From Chrysaora quinquecirrha (taxonomy: Eukaryota; Cnidaria; Scyphozoa; Semaeostomeae; Pelagiidae): a DNA stretch of 64,000 nucleotides. Within the stretch, counting starts at the first letter, position 1, and each line of letters starts with the position of its first letter. A program made the translations under genes and the position numbers. The notes under the pieces are model-generated. The model did not search any database and was not told where the DNA came from. It was given only the letters and a program-made list of their open reading frames with translations. The stretch lies in contig JACTAT010000040.1 of NCBI GenBank assembly GCA_014526335.1, positions 1,248,119 to 1,312,118 of the forward strand. The letters run 5' to 3'. Positions 10,887-21,500 of this stretch are shown piece by piece.

Positions 10887-13371
10887 TCAGCAATATCAAG
10901 ATGTTTTTCAAGGCCTGGGAAAACTGAAAGATGGGGAGGTCAAACTGAACATAGACAAAGACGACATATCCCGGGCGGAGCCAATCAGAAGAATTCCGTT
11001 CCACATTCGTCAAAAAGTTAAGGAATCTATAAAAGCTTGAACGACAGGATATCATCGAGGTTGTTCCGGAAAACCAACCAACGCCTTGGCTATCACCTAT
11101 AGTCGCCGTACCCAAGAAAGATGGTTCGGTTCGCATTTGCGTTGATATGCAAATGGCCAATCAAGCTATTAACCGTGTAAGGTATCCAATACCTACCGTT
11201 AATGACATAAGTTTAGATCTCAATAGTGCAAAGTTCTTCTCGAAGCTTGATCTTTCCCAAGCATACCATCAGCTGCCTCTAGAGGAAAATAGCCGCTATA
11301 TTACATCGTTCAGTACACATATTGGATTATTCCGATACAAGCGATTGGCTTACGGAATAAATGCTAGCGTAAAAATATTCCAGCATGCCTTGAATCAAAA
11401 CCTACAAGGGATAAAACGTATCCGAAATATTGCTGACGATATAATCGTGCATGGCCACACTAGAGAAGAACACGACAACGCGCTTCAAAATTGTTTGAAA
11501 CGACTGCGAGACAAAGGACTGACACTGAATGCAAGGAAATGTAAGTTTCTGCAAACAGAGTTGGAATTCTTTGGACAAATATTTTCAGCAGAAGGCACAC
11601 GTCTAGACCCTAAGAAAATCCAAGATCTGCAAAATTTCTCGACGCCTGCAAATGCACAAGAAATCCGCAGTTTTTTAGGCATGGCAAACTACAGCCCCAC
11701 TGCGTAATCTCATAAAGAAAGATACCCAATTTGTTTGGCAAAAAGAGCATCAAGTTGCATTCATGAAGATAAAGCAAGCACTTACGACAGCACCTGTCAT
11801 GGCGTATTTTGATATGTCTAAAGAAACAAACCTTACTGTAGCTGCAAGTCCTGTAGGCATATCTGCTATCTTAGCTCAGGACACAAAAATCTTGAGGATC
11901 ATAAAATCATTGCATACGCAAGTCGCTCATTGACCGATGTTGAATGTCGCTATTCTCAGACAGAAAAGGAAGCACTTAGCCTTGTATGGGCTATTGAGCA
12001 TTATCATTTGTTTCTATATGATCAACAATTCACTCTTATTACAGACCATAAACCACTCGAAATCATTGATGGTACCCCTCGATCCAAGCCCTCTGCAAGA
12101 ATTGAACGATGGGTACTGAGATTACAACCTTACAATTTCAAAGTTCAATATAAACCTGGAAATGAAAATGCTGCCGACTACCTATCCAGGCACCCTTCAA
12201 ACAAGATGACAGATAAGGCAGAGCAAACAGAGGAATATATCAACGTTATCACACATAATGCTATTCAAAAGGCAATGACATTGCAAGAGATTGCAAAAGA
12301 AACAAATACTGATAAAGAATTGCAACAACTTCGTGCAGCAATCCGCACAGGCACATGGGAATCAATTGCAAAAGACTTCAAAACCATCAAAGATGAATTG
12401 ACCGTTGGAGCACAAAACGTCATTCTACGTGGAACTCCAAGATCACTCCAAAAACGATCTATCGACTTTGCCCATGAAAGTCACAAGGGACTTTCTAAGA
12501 GAAAAGGTTCGGTTCCCTCGAATAGATGAGCTAGTCAAAAACACCATGCAATCATGCCTCGCTTGTCAAGCCACAGGAAGACAGAATTCTCCTGAACCTG
12601 TACAGTTAAACAGTATGCCGAAATTACCCTGGGAAAAACTGCATTTGGATTTCTACGGACTGTTACCGACTGGTGAATACTTGTTAGTAGTTATAGACAA
12701 ATACTCTCGCTTTCCCGAAGTTGAGATAGTAAAGTCTACTACAGCATCTGTAATCATTCCAAAGCTCGACCTGTACATTTGCAGTTCATGGAATTCCCGA
12801 TGTCATCAAATCAGACAATGGTCCACCATTTAATGGAGAGGATTTTTGCAAATACTGTACAGTACTTGGAGTAAAACACGAAACAATCACTCCTCGATGG
12901 CCTCGAGCGAATGGTGAAGTTGAACGTTTCAATCAACCGCTAGCTAAAACCATTCAAGCTGCTATTTTAGAGGGAAAACCGTGGAGACAAGAATTAAATT
13001 ATTTCTTGTTATCGTACAGAACAACTCCACATTCAGTTACTAAAGTACCACCCTGTGAATTGTTATTCAATAGGACAGTGAGAGGAAAGATACCGGTTAT
13101 TGTAAGACAGAAGATCACAAACAAACATCAAAAGGCAACACATAATGAATCTCAGTATCAAGAGTATCACAAATTATATGCGGATCAAAGGAGAAATGCA
13201 AAACCAAGTTCCATATCAGTGGGAGACCAAGTTCTTGTCAAGCAAGAACAAAAGAATAAATTGTTTTCTCTTTTTTCTAAAACGCCTTACACAGTTATCG
13301 AACGGGAAGGAACAATGATTATAGCAGAAAACACTGACAAACATCGCATCACTTGTAATGTATCTCATTAG
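10887..13371 (+). pseudogene. pol: Ty3/gypsy pol: RT, RNase H, integrase (frameshifted)
   Basis: Decayed pol read in several frames. 10890-11037 is the start of RT, ending in a stop. 11147-11707 holds RT core motifs (KLDLSQAYHQLPL, FRYKRLAYGI) and the catalytic box as NIADDIIVHG. Frame changes follow near 11698 and 11890. RNase H is seen as TDVECRYSQTEKEALSLVWA and LITDHKPLEII. The integrase zinc region (HESHKG, then CLACQ after a frame change near 12490) leads to core residues in LHLDFYG, KSDNGPPFNG (after a frame change near 12770) and NGEVERFN, so the D-D-E set is still readable. The C-terminal part ends at 13371. At least four frame disruptions and one stop make it non-functional. Confidence 0.9.
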
Positions 13372-13995
13372 ATCTATCCGATGCACGGAAAAACAAAAGG
13401 TATCTTTAGAATAGGCACTTTCAAAAACTTAACAGATTTAAGTTTGCATTGAAATAATAGGGTGTATTCTTGAAAGAAAATGCAGCAAGATGTGGATTTT
13501 GAGAAGCCATTGTGAGGTCATATTAATCAGAAGACCGTGATATTAATCAGGATGCCATCATATTAATCAACAGGATGTAAATTCGTTGTTGCTCCTTCAG
13601 AAATTTAACCACAGAAACTTGTACCAAGGCTAGTTTCAACATAAAGGGTAAAGGGTGATGTCAATGTCCAGAGTGAATATACAGGAAAAACGCTTTATTG
13701 TCTTGACAAAACAGACACAAATATACATGAGATGCAAAACATGCAAGAGGACACATAAAAATAGAATAAGTCACAAAATTTTCATAACCGTTTTTTCTGC
13801 TCCAAAACCTTCATTTGGGGTGTGGTGGCTCAGTTCTGTGGACCATACAATTGGGCTCAATTTATCAAAAAAACTTTGCTAGCATCCAGCAATATTTTTG
13901 CATAGAGATTTTTGCTTGATTTTGTTTTGATGCTGTGAGGGCCTCCAAATGAAATTTCTGATTTTCCACTTTGCTTGGGAAGCAGACTTAATGGT
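13372..13995. other. Intergenic; short degenerate tandem motif
   Basis: Three near-copies of 'tgatattaatcaggatgcc' occur at about 13506-13575. Nothing else is supported. A 75-codon plus frame at 13655-13882 has no recognisable domain and I do not call it a gene. Confidence 0.4.
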
Positions 13996-14926
13996 TCAGA
14001 CTTTATCAACTGGCTGCTCTGTGTTTTTTACTTGAAGTAATGAATGAACATAATGGCCAACTCCAGTGACAGGCATATTATTCAGCAATTCAAGAGCTAA
14101 CAAGCAAACTGAAACAGCACGCTTTGTTTCAGACAAATTTTCTGGGTCATTACTCATCATTTCTTCATTTTCTGGTCCCCTAATCCACAAATAAAGCAAA
14201 CTATACATTGCTGAAGGGTATATTTCCTTAATGATTTCTTCTGGTTGAGGAAGCTGTTGAATAGAATCTATATAATTCTGCTTGAAAGCATTTATGTTTT
14301 GTTTTATTATCGTCCTGAATATTTGAAATTTTTCACCAACCCAGCTGGATATTATATGAATTGCAAGCTCATCATCTTGATACAATGATAATTTTTGTGA
14401 CTTCATTTCAAGGTAGTCTTTAATCAGCTTGATAGGAAAGGCAGTTGATTGTTTTTCTATGATATTTTCTTTTTCTTGAATGCATAAAACTATGAATGCC
14501 TCCAAATAGGAAGATACAATTTCACAGCTTGAGTCATCTTTATAATGAGAGAAAACATCAAAAACCAGTTTTTCAAGCTTTTTGCAATGACACAGGACTT
14601 TTGAATCTGTAAAGCTACTGTCAGACTGAGAGCCTATGCAGTAAATTGTGGAGTTCTCTAAATCATTTCCTTTGGATTCCGAAGCTAACTCTGTCCCAAA
14701 ATCTGAATCCACACATCACATCTTTATTATTTTCTGTGGAATTTTGTTGCTCTATATTTACAGAACTTCTACTCACAGAGAAATTCCCAATTTTCTCTAC
14801 GAGGTTATTTGAAAATGGTAAGTCTTCTAAAATTATATCATTTTGTAGCCTTGGGACTGACGCCTTTTTCCTTATTGTTGAGCATTCTTGGCTCAATGAC
14901 CTATCTACCTGTCTGCCAAGCAACTC

Positions 14927-14938
14927 TAAACCATATGG
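14927..14938. repeat. Target-site duplication, left copy
   Basis: TAAACCATATGG here and at 17121-17132, directly repeated on either side of the Penelope-like element. On the minus strand it encodes part of NPYGL in the host gene. Confidence 0.85.
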
Positions 14939-17120
14939 TAGAAATTTCACAAAAAAGACAACGATTTTTAAATTGCAAGACATGTTTCGAACATACTATG
15001 TTCATCTTCAGTTACATCATGAATGAAGCGAATTAAGTAAATACAAGAACTAAATAAAGCTATAATATATTGCATAACCTAATAACACACGTGAGGTAAA
15101 CAATTAAATCGGTAACTATAAAGGTAAATAAAATGTACAATCGGGAATAAGTAAATAGAAATGAAAAGAATAAAGTTAATTAAAAAGAAAGATGCAAGTT
15201 ATAATGAAAAAGCTGTTTGTTAAGCGTAGGTTTGTAGGTTTGTTTATCAGACTGATATATAATAATTGTATTCTTAACTTAATATCTGATAGTAGTAAAT
15301 TCAATAGGCTTGAACAAGATCCCACTTTAGCTAGAGAGGGTAGACTACAGCGTTTTCTTAGATCCCTTAAGAATAAAAAGGTTATAGATGCTGATACTTA
15401 TAGTAAGATTTATCCATCGGGCTCGCAACCTGCTAGGATCTACGGGCTCCCCAAGATGCACAAGGCTCGCGCTCCCAACTCTCCACCTCCTTTTCGCCCA
15501 ATAGTCTCATCTATAGGAACTTTCAACTACAGTCTTGCTAAGTATTTGTGTTCTCTGTTAGACCCTTTTTTACCTAACGATTTTTGTGCTAGGGATACTT
15601 TTTCTTTTGTTAATGAACTTAACAACTTAAACACTTCTGGTAAATTTATGGTTTCCTTTGATGTTGAAAGTCTTTTTACTAACATCCCTTTAAATGAGTC
15701 TATTGATTTAGCGGTACGTTACATTAAAACTGGTAATCCTGAACTTAAACTAAACGAAGATGACCTTAAAAAACTGTTAAATTTTGCCACATCTCAAACC
15801 CATTTCTTATTTAATGGTAATTATTATGACCAGGTCGATGGTGTAAGCATGGGTTCGCCGCTTGCTCCTGTCCTTGCCAATCTCTTTATGGGACACCATG
15901 AGAAGATTTGGTTAGAACAATTTAACGCTTCTCCGGTTTTATTTTACCGTCGCTATGTTGACGATACTTTTTGTTTGTTTAAAAATAAAGATGATGCCCT
16001 TAATTTCTTTAACTACATTAATCAACAACATCCTAATATAAAATTTACGATGGAACAGGAAAATAACAATAAGCTTCCCTTTTAGACGTTTTAATCGATA
16101 AAGGTAATCAGCAGTCCCCAATAACCTCAGTTTACCGTAAAAATACTTACACTGGTTTGCTCACTAACTTTTTTAGTTTCACTTCATTTTCATATAAAAT
16201 AGGCTTAATTAGTACTCTTGTCGATAGGGCTTATAAAATAAATAACAGCTGGCTTGGTTTTGATAACGACATTAAACAACTAACCTTGATTTTAAATAAA
16301 AATCTTTACCCTACTTATCTCATTAACAACGTTATCCGTAATTATTTAAATAAAGTCAGATCCCCACCCCATGTCGATAACCACAACGTAAATGAAAACG
16401 AAAATAATCGTGTTTCTTATTATAAACTTCCATACATTGGTAGATTCTCGGTTGTAACTCAGCGTAAAATTAAATACTTGACTAAAAAATATTGTAAAGA
16501 TATAAACATTAAACTTGTTTTTAATTCTTTTAAATTACGTTCTATGTTCGGGGTTAAAGATTCTGTGCCCAGGTGCTTTCGGGCCCGTGTTGTCTACAAA
16601 TTTCTCTGTGGCGGATGTTCCGCATCTTATGTCGGGGAAACCTCTCGACATCTTTCAACACGAATTCGAGAGCATTTGATCACGGACAAAACTCTCATAT
16701 TTTTAAACATTTAAACGAATCGCCTTCTTGTCGCCCTCTTTGCTCTGAGGATAGTTTTTCCATTCTGGACAGCGCTAACAGCTCTTTCACCCTTAAGATC
16801 AAGGAAGCGCTTCACATCTCTTGGGACAAACCTACGCTTAACAAACAGCTTTTTCATTATAACTTGCATCTTTCTTTTTAATTAACTTTATTCTTTTCAT
16901 TTCTATTTACTTATTCCCGATTGTACATTTTATTTACCTTTATAGTTACCGATTTAATTGTTTACCTCACGTGTGTTATTAGGTTATGCAATATATTATA
17001 GCTTTATTTAGTTCTTGTATTTACTTAATTCGCTTCATTCATGATGTAACTGAAGATGAACATAGTATGTTCGAAACATGTCTTGCAATTTAAAAATCGT
17101 TGTCTTTTTTGTGAAATTTT
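14939..17120 (+). mobile_element. Penelope-like element with inverted 297-bp arms
   Basis: The unit lies between 12-bp direct repeats. The left arm (14939-15235) is the reverse complement of the 3' end (16826-17120), including the last codons of the ORF and the 3' untranslated end. So the first codons of the apparent ORF at 15192 are antisense 3'-end sequence, and true RT sequence begins only after about 15236. This is a 5'-truncated copy joined to an inverted 3' terminus, a configuration known in Penelope-like retroelements. It lies antisense to the interrupted host gene. Confidence 0.88.
15236..16881 (+). pseudogene. Penelope-like reverse transcriptase with GIY-YIG endonuclease (two frameshifts)
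   Basis: RT motifs appear in order: IYGLPKMHKARAP, FRPIVSSIGTFNY, VSFDVESLFTNIPL, GVSMGSPLAPVLANLFM and the catalytic FYRRYVDDTFCLF. The C-terminal GIY-YIG-type endonuclease includes FLCGGCSASYVGETSRHLSTR. Two single-base losses break the frame. One is near 16081, in a T run after KLP, giving an immediate stop; the other is near 16690, after REHLITDK. Past each break the next frame continues the family sequence with no other stop, so decay is slight. The N-terminal RT region is missing by 5' truncation. Confidence 0.9.
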
Positions 17121-17132
17121 TAAACCATATGG
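17121..17132. repeat. Target-site duplication, right copy
   Basis: TAAACCATATGG, identical to 14927-14938. Collapsing the two copies joins the host gene's reading frame. Confidence 0.85.
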
Positions 17133-17643
17133 GTTTTTCATAATACCAAAAGCTTCTTGCTCTGGTATAAAGATTTCTTGGGGGAGGAAGGAATCATTGA
17201 TCCTTGACAACCATATTGACTGAAGATTTTCAAGGAGAGATTTTTGTTCTTCTCGTGAATAGAATTCAAATGCTATTTTGAAAAGACCCTGTATGCTGTA
17301 GAACCAGATTTTATCTCCAGCCCCCCTTACCCCTGATATTTTAAAGGCAGTTGGAAAACAGACTTTTGAAGCCAGCCCTTCAGTGGCATATTTGCAATGA
17401 AGTCGTCCAAGATTCTTTACTGCATAACTTCCACAACCCTTTGATACATCAGCACCAAGGAAAAGTGGAACACAGTTGTTGTCCTTGAAGTTGAAGGCGG
17501 AATTGTCAAACGCAATGAACTGGCAAGGCAATTTGAAATAACGAATAGATCTCTTATGCAGTTTAAAAGATGGCAGATCTAGTACAAGGCTATTTTGCGC
17601 ACTCATTTTTCATGATTTTACTTCAATTTCTCACACTTTAAAG

Positions 17644-18194
17644 CAGGGCTCTCACTTTGCTTCATATAAAATTCCTCGAAAGTTCACGAAAAATTCCTTA
17701 GATTTCATCAAAATTCCTCAGATTTCCGTATTTGTGTAATTTTTCATATAACACTCTATTAGACCCCCTTATAATGTGTTGCTATAGTTCAATATCACAA
17801 ATTTTGCCAAATTGGAATGTTCAATCCTTTAAAATAGCTATCAGATCTCATAAATAGATGTATATCTTAAGAATACATGCACGAGAACCGCTAACACTGG
17901 GCTCACACCTGTTCACAATGAATTATCCGGCAGGAGCTTGCTATGATCGATGAACAGTAGTTTTTAAGTAATAACTTTCAAGAATTCTTATTGTTTTGGT
18001 CTTTTTTGCTCTGTTATGGAATTTTGTTATGTTATGTTCAATTATGGAGTATATTATGGATTATATTTTCTTCTTTGGTGTTAAATTTGAAAATTCCTTA
18101 GAAGTTCCTTAAAAATTTAGATTCCTTAAAAAGTTCCTCAAAAGTCGGCAAAATTCCTCAGTTTAAGGAAATTTCCTCAAAAGTGAGAGCACTG
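17644..18194. mobile_element. hAT-type MITE between two divergent genes
   Basis: Ends are CAGGGCTCTCACTTT and the inverse AAAAGTGAGAGCACTG, flanked by an 8-bp duplication CTTTAAAG (17636-17643 and 18195-18202). Inverted CAG ends with an 8-bp duplication are typical of hAT elements. The subterminal regions carry repeated 'aaattcct' motifs. It occupies most of the gap between the minus gene starting at 17606 and the tektin start at 18573, so it lies in their shared upstream region. Confidence 0.85.
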
Positions 18195-18342
18195 CTTTAA
18201 AGAAAGAAAACAACAAACACTCACCCATCGAAAGTGAAGTCCAAAGTCCAAATGATAATGACATTTGAATCTTTGAATCTTTTATCGCCCGCTTTACTGT
18301 TCCCAGTAAGCACTATCTCCAAACCGGAGAATGCGAGGCTAT

Positions 18343-18370
18343 TGTTTTTTTTTTTTTTTTTTTTTTTTTA
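18343..18370. repeat. Poly-T tract
   Basis: A run of about 27 T about 200 bp upstream of the tektin start codon, just outside the hAT-type MITE. It may be slippage-prone or a promoter-proximal nucleosome-free tract. Confidence 0.8.
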
Positions 18371-18572
18371 ACAATGATTTTAATTTTTTTAACATTAAAT
18401 TTAAGTTTTTGGTGAGTTGAGTTGAGTGCTAATGAAATCGAGGCTAGTCTCATTCTCCCATTGTAACGTTGCTAAGAAACAAGCAACATAAACTTCACAA
18501 AATCTTTCCAAGTTTTCTCATTTCATCTTCAAAGTTCTTAGATTTCGTCAGGAAAATTTACCTTCCTCCGCT

Positions 18573-21500
18573 ATGGCAAGACTGGTGCAGCATCCAACTA
18601 AATACACTCCAGAAGAATGGCACCGTTCAAATCACCTAAATTACAATCAGGCCGAGAGAGAAAGGAAAACTGCGGAAATGATACGAGATGAAAGTGCACG
18701 TTTGAAACACGAAACACACATCACAACACTGAAAACACAGAGTGATGTAAATAAAAAGCTTGATCAACGAATAAATGATGTTAAATATTGGAAATCCGAA
18801 TTGGATCGTCTGCACGGGGAAACTGATGATGAAATAAATACCCTACTTGAGTATAAAGACCGGCTTGAGAAGGCCCTTGAGGCAACACAGCTCCCCCTTC
18901 AGATCTCAAAACAATGTTTGATGAATAGAGAACAGAGAAGCAAAATTGATCTCGTTCATGACGATGTAGAAATCCAACTTTTAAAGGTATAAACGCTATT
19001 TGAAAATTATTGTTTTTGAAAATGCTTTTGCAATGAGTGATGAATTTAGTTAACAAATAGGTAAAGAATCAGCTGTACTGGCTCTTTGTCTTTGTTGCTC
19101 AAAAGTAAAAAATACCCTACCTAATTAAATGACTCTTGTGTTTTTTAGGAAGTTGAAGTGATTGGAGGTGTGCAAGCTATGCTGAAGAAGACATTGGATC
19201 AAGCTACAGAACAGATTAGGTAACAAAATGCCTTCGGGTAAATAAGGAAAAGACAGAATAGGTACCTAACAAGGTTTCAGGTGCACAAATGAGTTCCAGA
19301 GTACAACATCACGAAAATCTTTGCTTAATCGTGTGGTGTGGTGTGCCCCTGGGGTAGTTCCATTGTTCAATATATGAAATGCATCCCCCAAACAGGATAC
19401 TTTTCAGTGATGATTTCCCTACACATGGGTTAGTTTTTCATAACTATTTCAGTACATGGCTAGTATGGCATGACGATGGCCCAGATGGGTTGTTTGAAAA
19501 CCTTACTGTAGTTTTTGTATTCACAGTCAATTAAGTGGTGTAAATTGGTTGAATGAATTTAATTTATAATTATTAGAAGACTGTCAGTACATAACTATAG
19601 GTGGATCAGTGTGCAAAATAATTTCAACTAAGATGATATCTTTGTGGCACCTTTGGCATGCTCTGCAATCTGGCAAATACAAAAAATCTATTTGGCAACT
19701 TAAATGTTTATATTATTCATATCTGGTGCAACTGAAAGGAATTTCTTGCACTTGCTATCTTCAAAGCATGGGAGACCTCTTGGAAAAAGAGAGGTCTTGA
19801 AACCAGGAATCTTCATTGGATTTGGTTTCCAGTATTTTAGGTATCAGGTCGATTTGCCCAACCTCCGTTTCGCCCAACTTCCTTTTCGCCCAATCTGGAC
19901 TTTTCGCCCAACATTCTTGGTCGTTTCGCCCAACTAAAATACTTGCTATTTATCATTATTGTTTTCAATAAAACAATCCCCAGTGTCAAAATCAGGGGTC
20001 TGGGGGCAGAGCCCCCAATGTTATCAATCAAATAATTGACAAACTACAGGAAAGAAGTTGTCTGTGTCATTTCAGGTTGGGCGAAACGACCCGATGGGTT
20101 GGGCAAAACGTCTTAGCGGGCTGGGCGAAAAGGAAGTTGGGCGAATTGGAAGTTGGGCGAATCGTCTTTCAACCGTATTTTATCTCTATTTTGCATGGCT
20201 GTACACCTTTTTAAATTGCTACAGAATATTTTGTCTTCAAAAACATTCCAACTTACCTTTTGCTTTCTGTAAATCCATGAACATCGTTTAAAGTTACAAT
20301 ACAAAAATTGCAAATAATTGCATTCTCCTTTTCCACAGATTACTAAGGTCAGCCAAATATTACCTGGAAAAAGATATAACAGATAAATTCTCTGCTCTTT
20401 CAATTGACAACACATGTGCTGAGCTTCAGAATGACACACCAGGGACTTACTATGCTCCAAAAGCAGTGAAAATTGAGACTAAGTAAGTGGAAAGGTATTA
20501 TTTTGCTCCTTGTAAAGCATTACCACAAAAGCATATGCATTTATAGCCTTCTGAAATCCCTTTCCTAAATGAGGACCATATGTGTATGCGAAAACTCAGG
20601 GAGGTAAAAAGTAGATCCCCTGTAGCCCTTGTCGTGGAGATAGTTAAATCTTCTAATTTTCCCATTGTTTAGCCCTTAATTTTTAGGCTTTAGCCCCTTT
20701 GCCCTGCCCTGCCCAAGCATCTCTTTGTAAACTAAGTGTGGTATCATTTTCGTTGATTTCCACAATTTTTTTAAATTTCTATTTTGTAGTTTTTTTTTAA
20801 ATGGGCAATAATAATCATTTAATAGAAGCCACATGATGTAAGAGTCACTAACAAGTGGCAATCACTGATCATGAATTCCTTTGACTCATGCATTGCCAGC
20901 AATCCTTCCAATCAAGTGAAGGTGAAAGTCAAGATTAAATTGTGTATTTAGCTCCAGTCACTAGGATCTCAGTAGCAGGTTAACTAATTGAGATCCTGAT
21001 TGTTACGCTATACCGTTAATGGGGCTCGAACCCTGACCTTGCTGAGCTTGTGAAAACATATGGAAACCAGGCGTAAGACTATGATTAAACGTCAACTACG
21101 ACTTAATGGACTTCAATGTTAATTTTTCAGCTCTGTAACTCCAGAAGAGTGGCAGTCGTTCAGTGACAAAAACTTCCTCAAGGCTGAAAGAGAATGCAAT
21201 TCTTCAAAAACGCTGCGTAGTATGATAGATGAAATTCTGCAGGAGGTTTACAACGACCAACAGAAACAATGCAAGAATGTAAATCTTGCTTTCAAGAAAA
21301 GAATTGAGGAAACAGAAAAGGCAAAAACAAAACTAGAAGACCATCATTCACATGTAAGTTCACAAATGATATTTTCATCATTGCACATTTTCCACTAAGT
21401 TTTTTTGGCATAAACTACGATGGTGAGAAATATAAACGTTTTTTTTTTATAAGGAACCTTTGGTCTGAGTTGAGGCTGGAGTTCCTTAATTTTTCAACAA

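Larger units (their letters stand above)
13996..17606 (-). pseudogene. Unrecognised protein-coding gene interrupted by a Penelope-like element
   Basis: Start at 17606 (MSAQNSLVLDLPSFKLHKR), reading down to about 17121. There a 2.2-kb Penelope-like element interrupts the codons for NPYGL, and reading resumes in the same frame at 14938 (ELLGRQVDRSLSQ). The N-terminal part looks like a compact beta-rich domain (GVRGAGDKIWFYSIQGLFKIAF); the C-terminal part is helical (YLEAFIVLCIQEKENII, SVCLLALELLNNMPVTGVG) and ends PVDKV at 13996. A +1 or -2 frame change is needed near 14705. Without the insertion the product would be about 475 residues, apparently intronless. I cannot assign a family. It is head-to-head with the tektin gene, about 970 bp apart. 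Either this copy is dead or the insertion is polymorphic. Confidence 0.7.
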
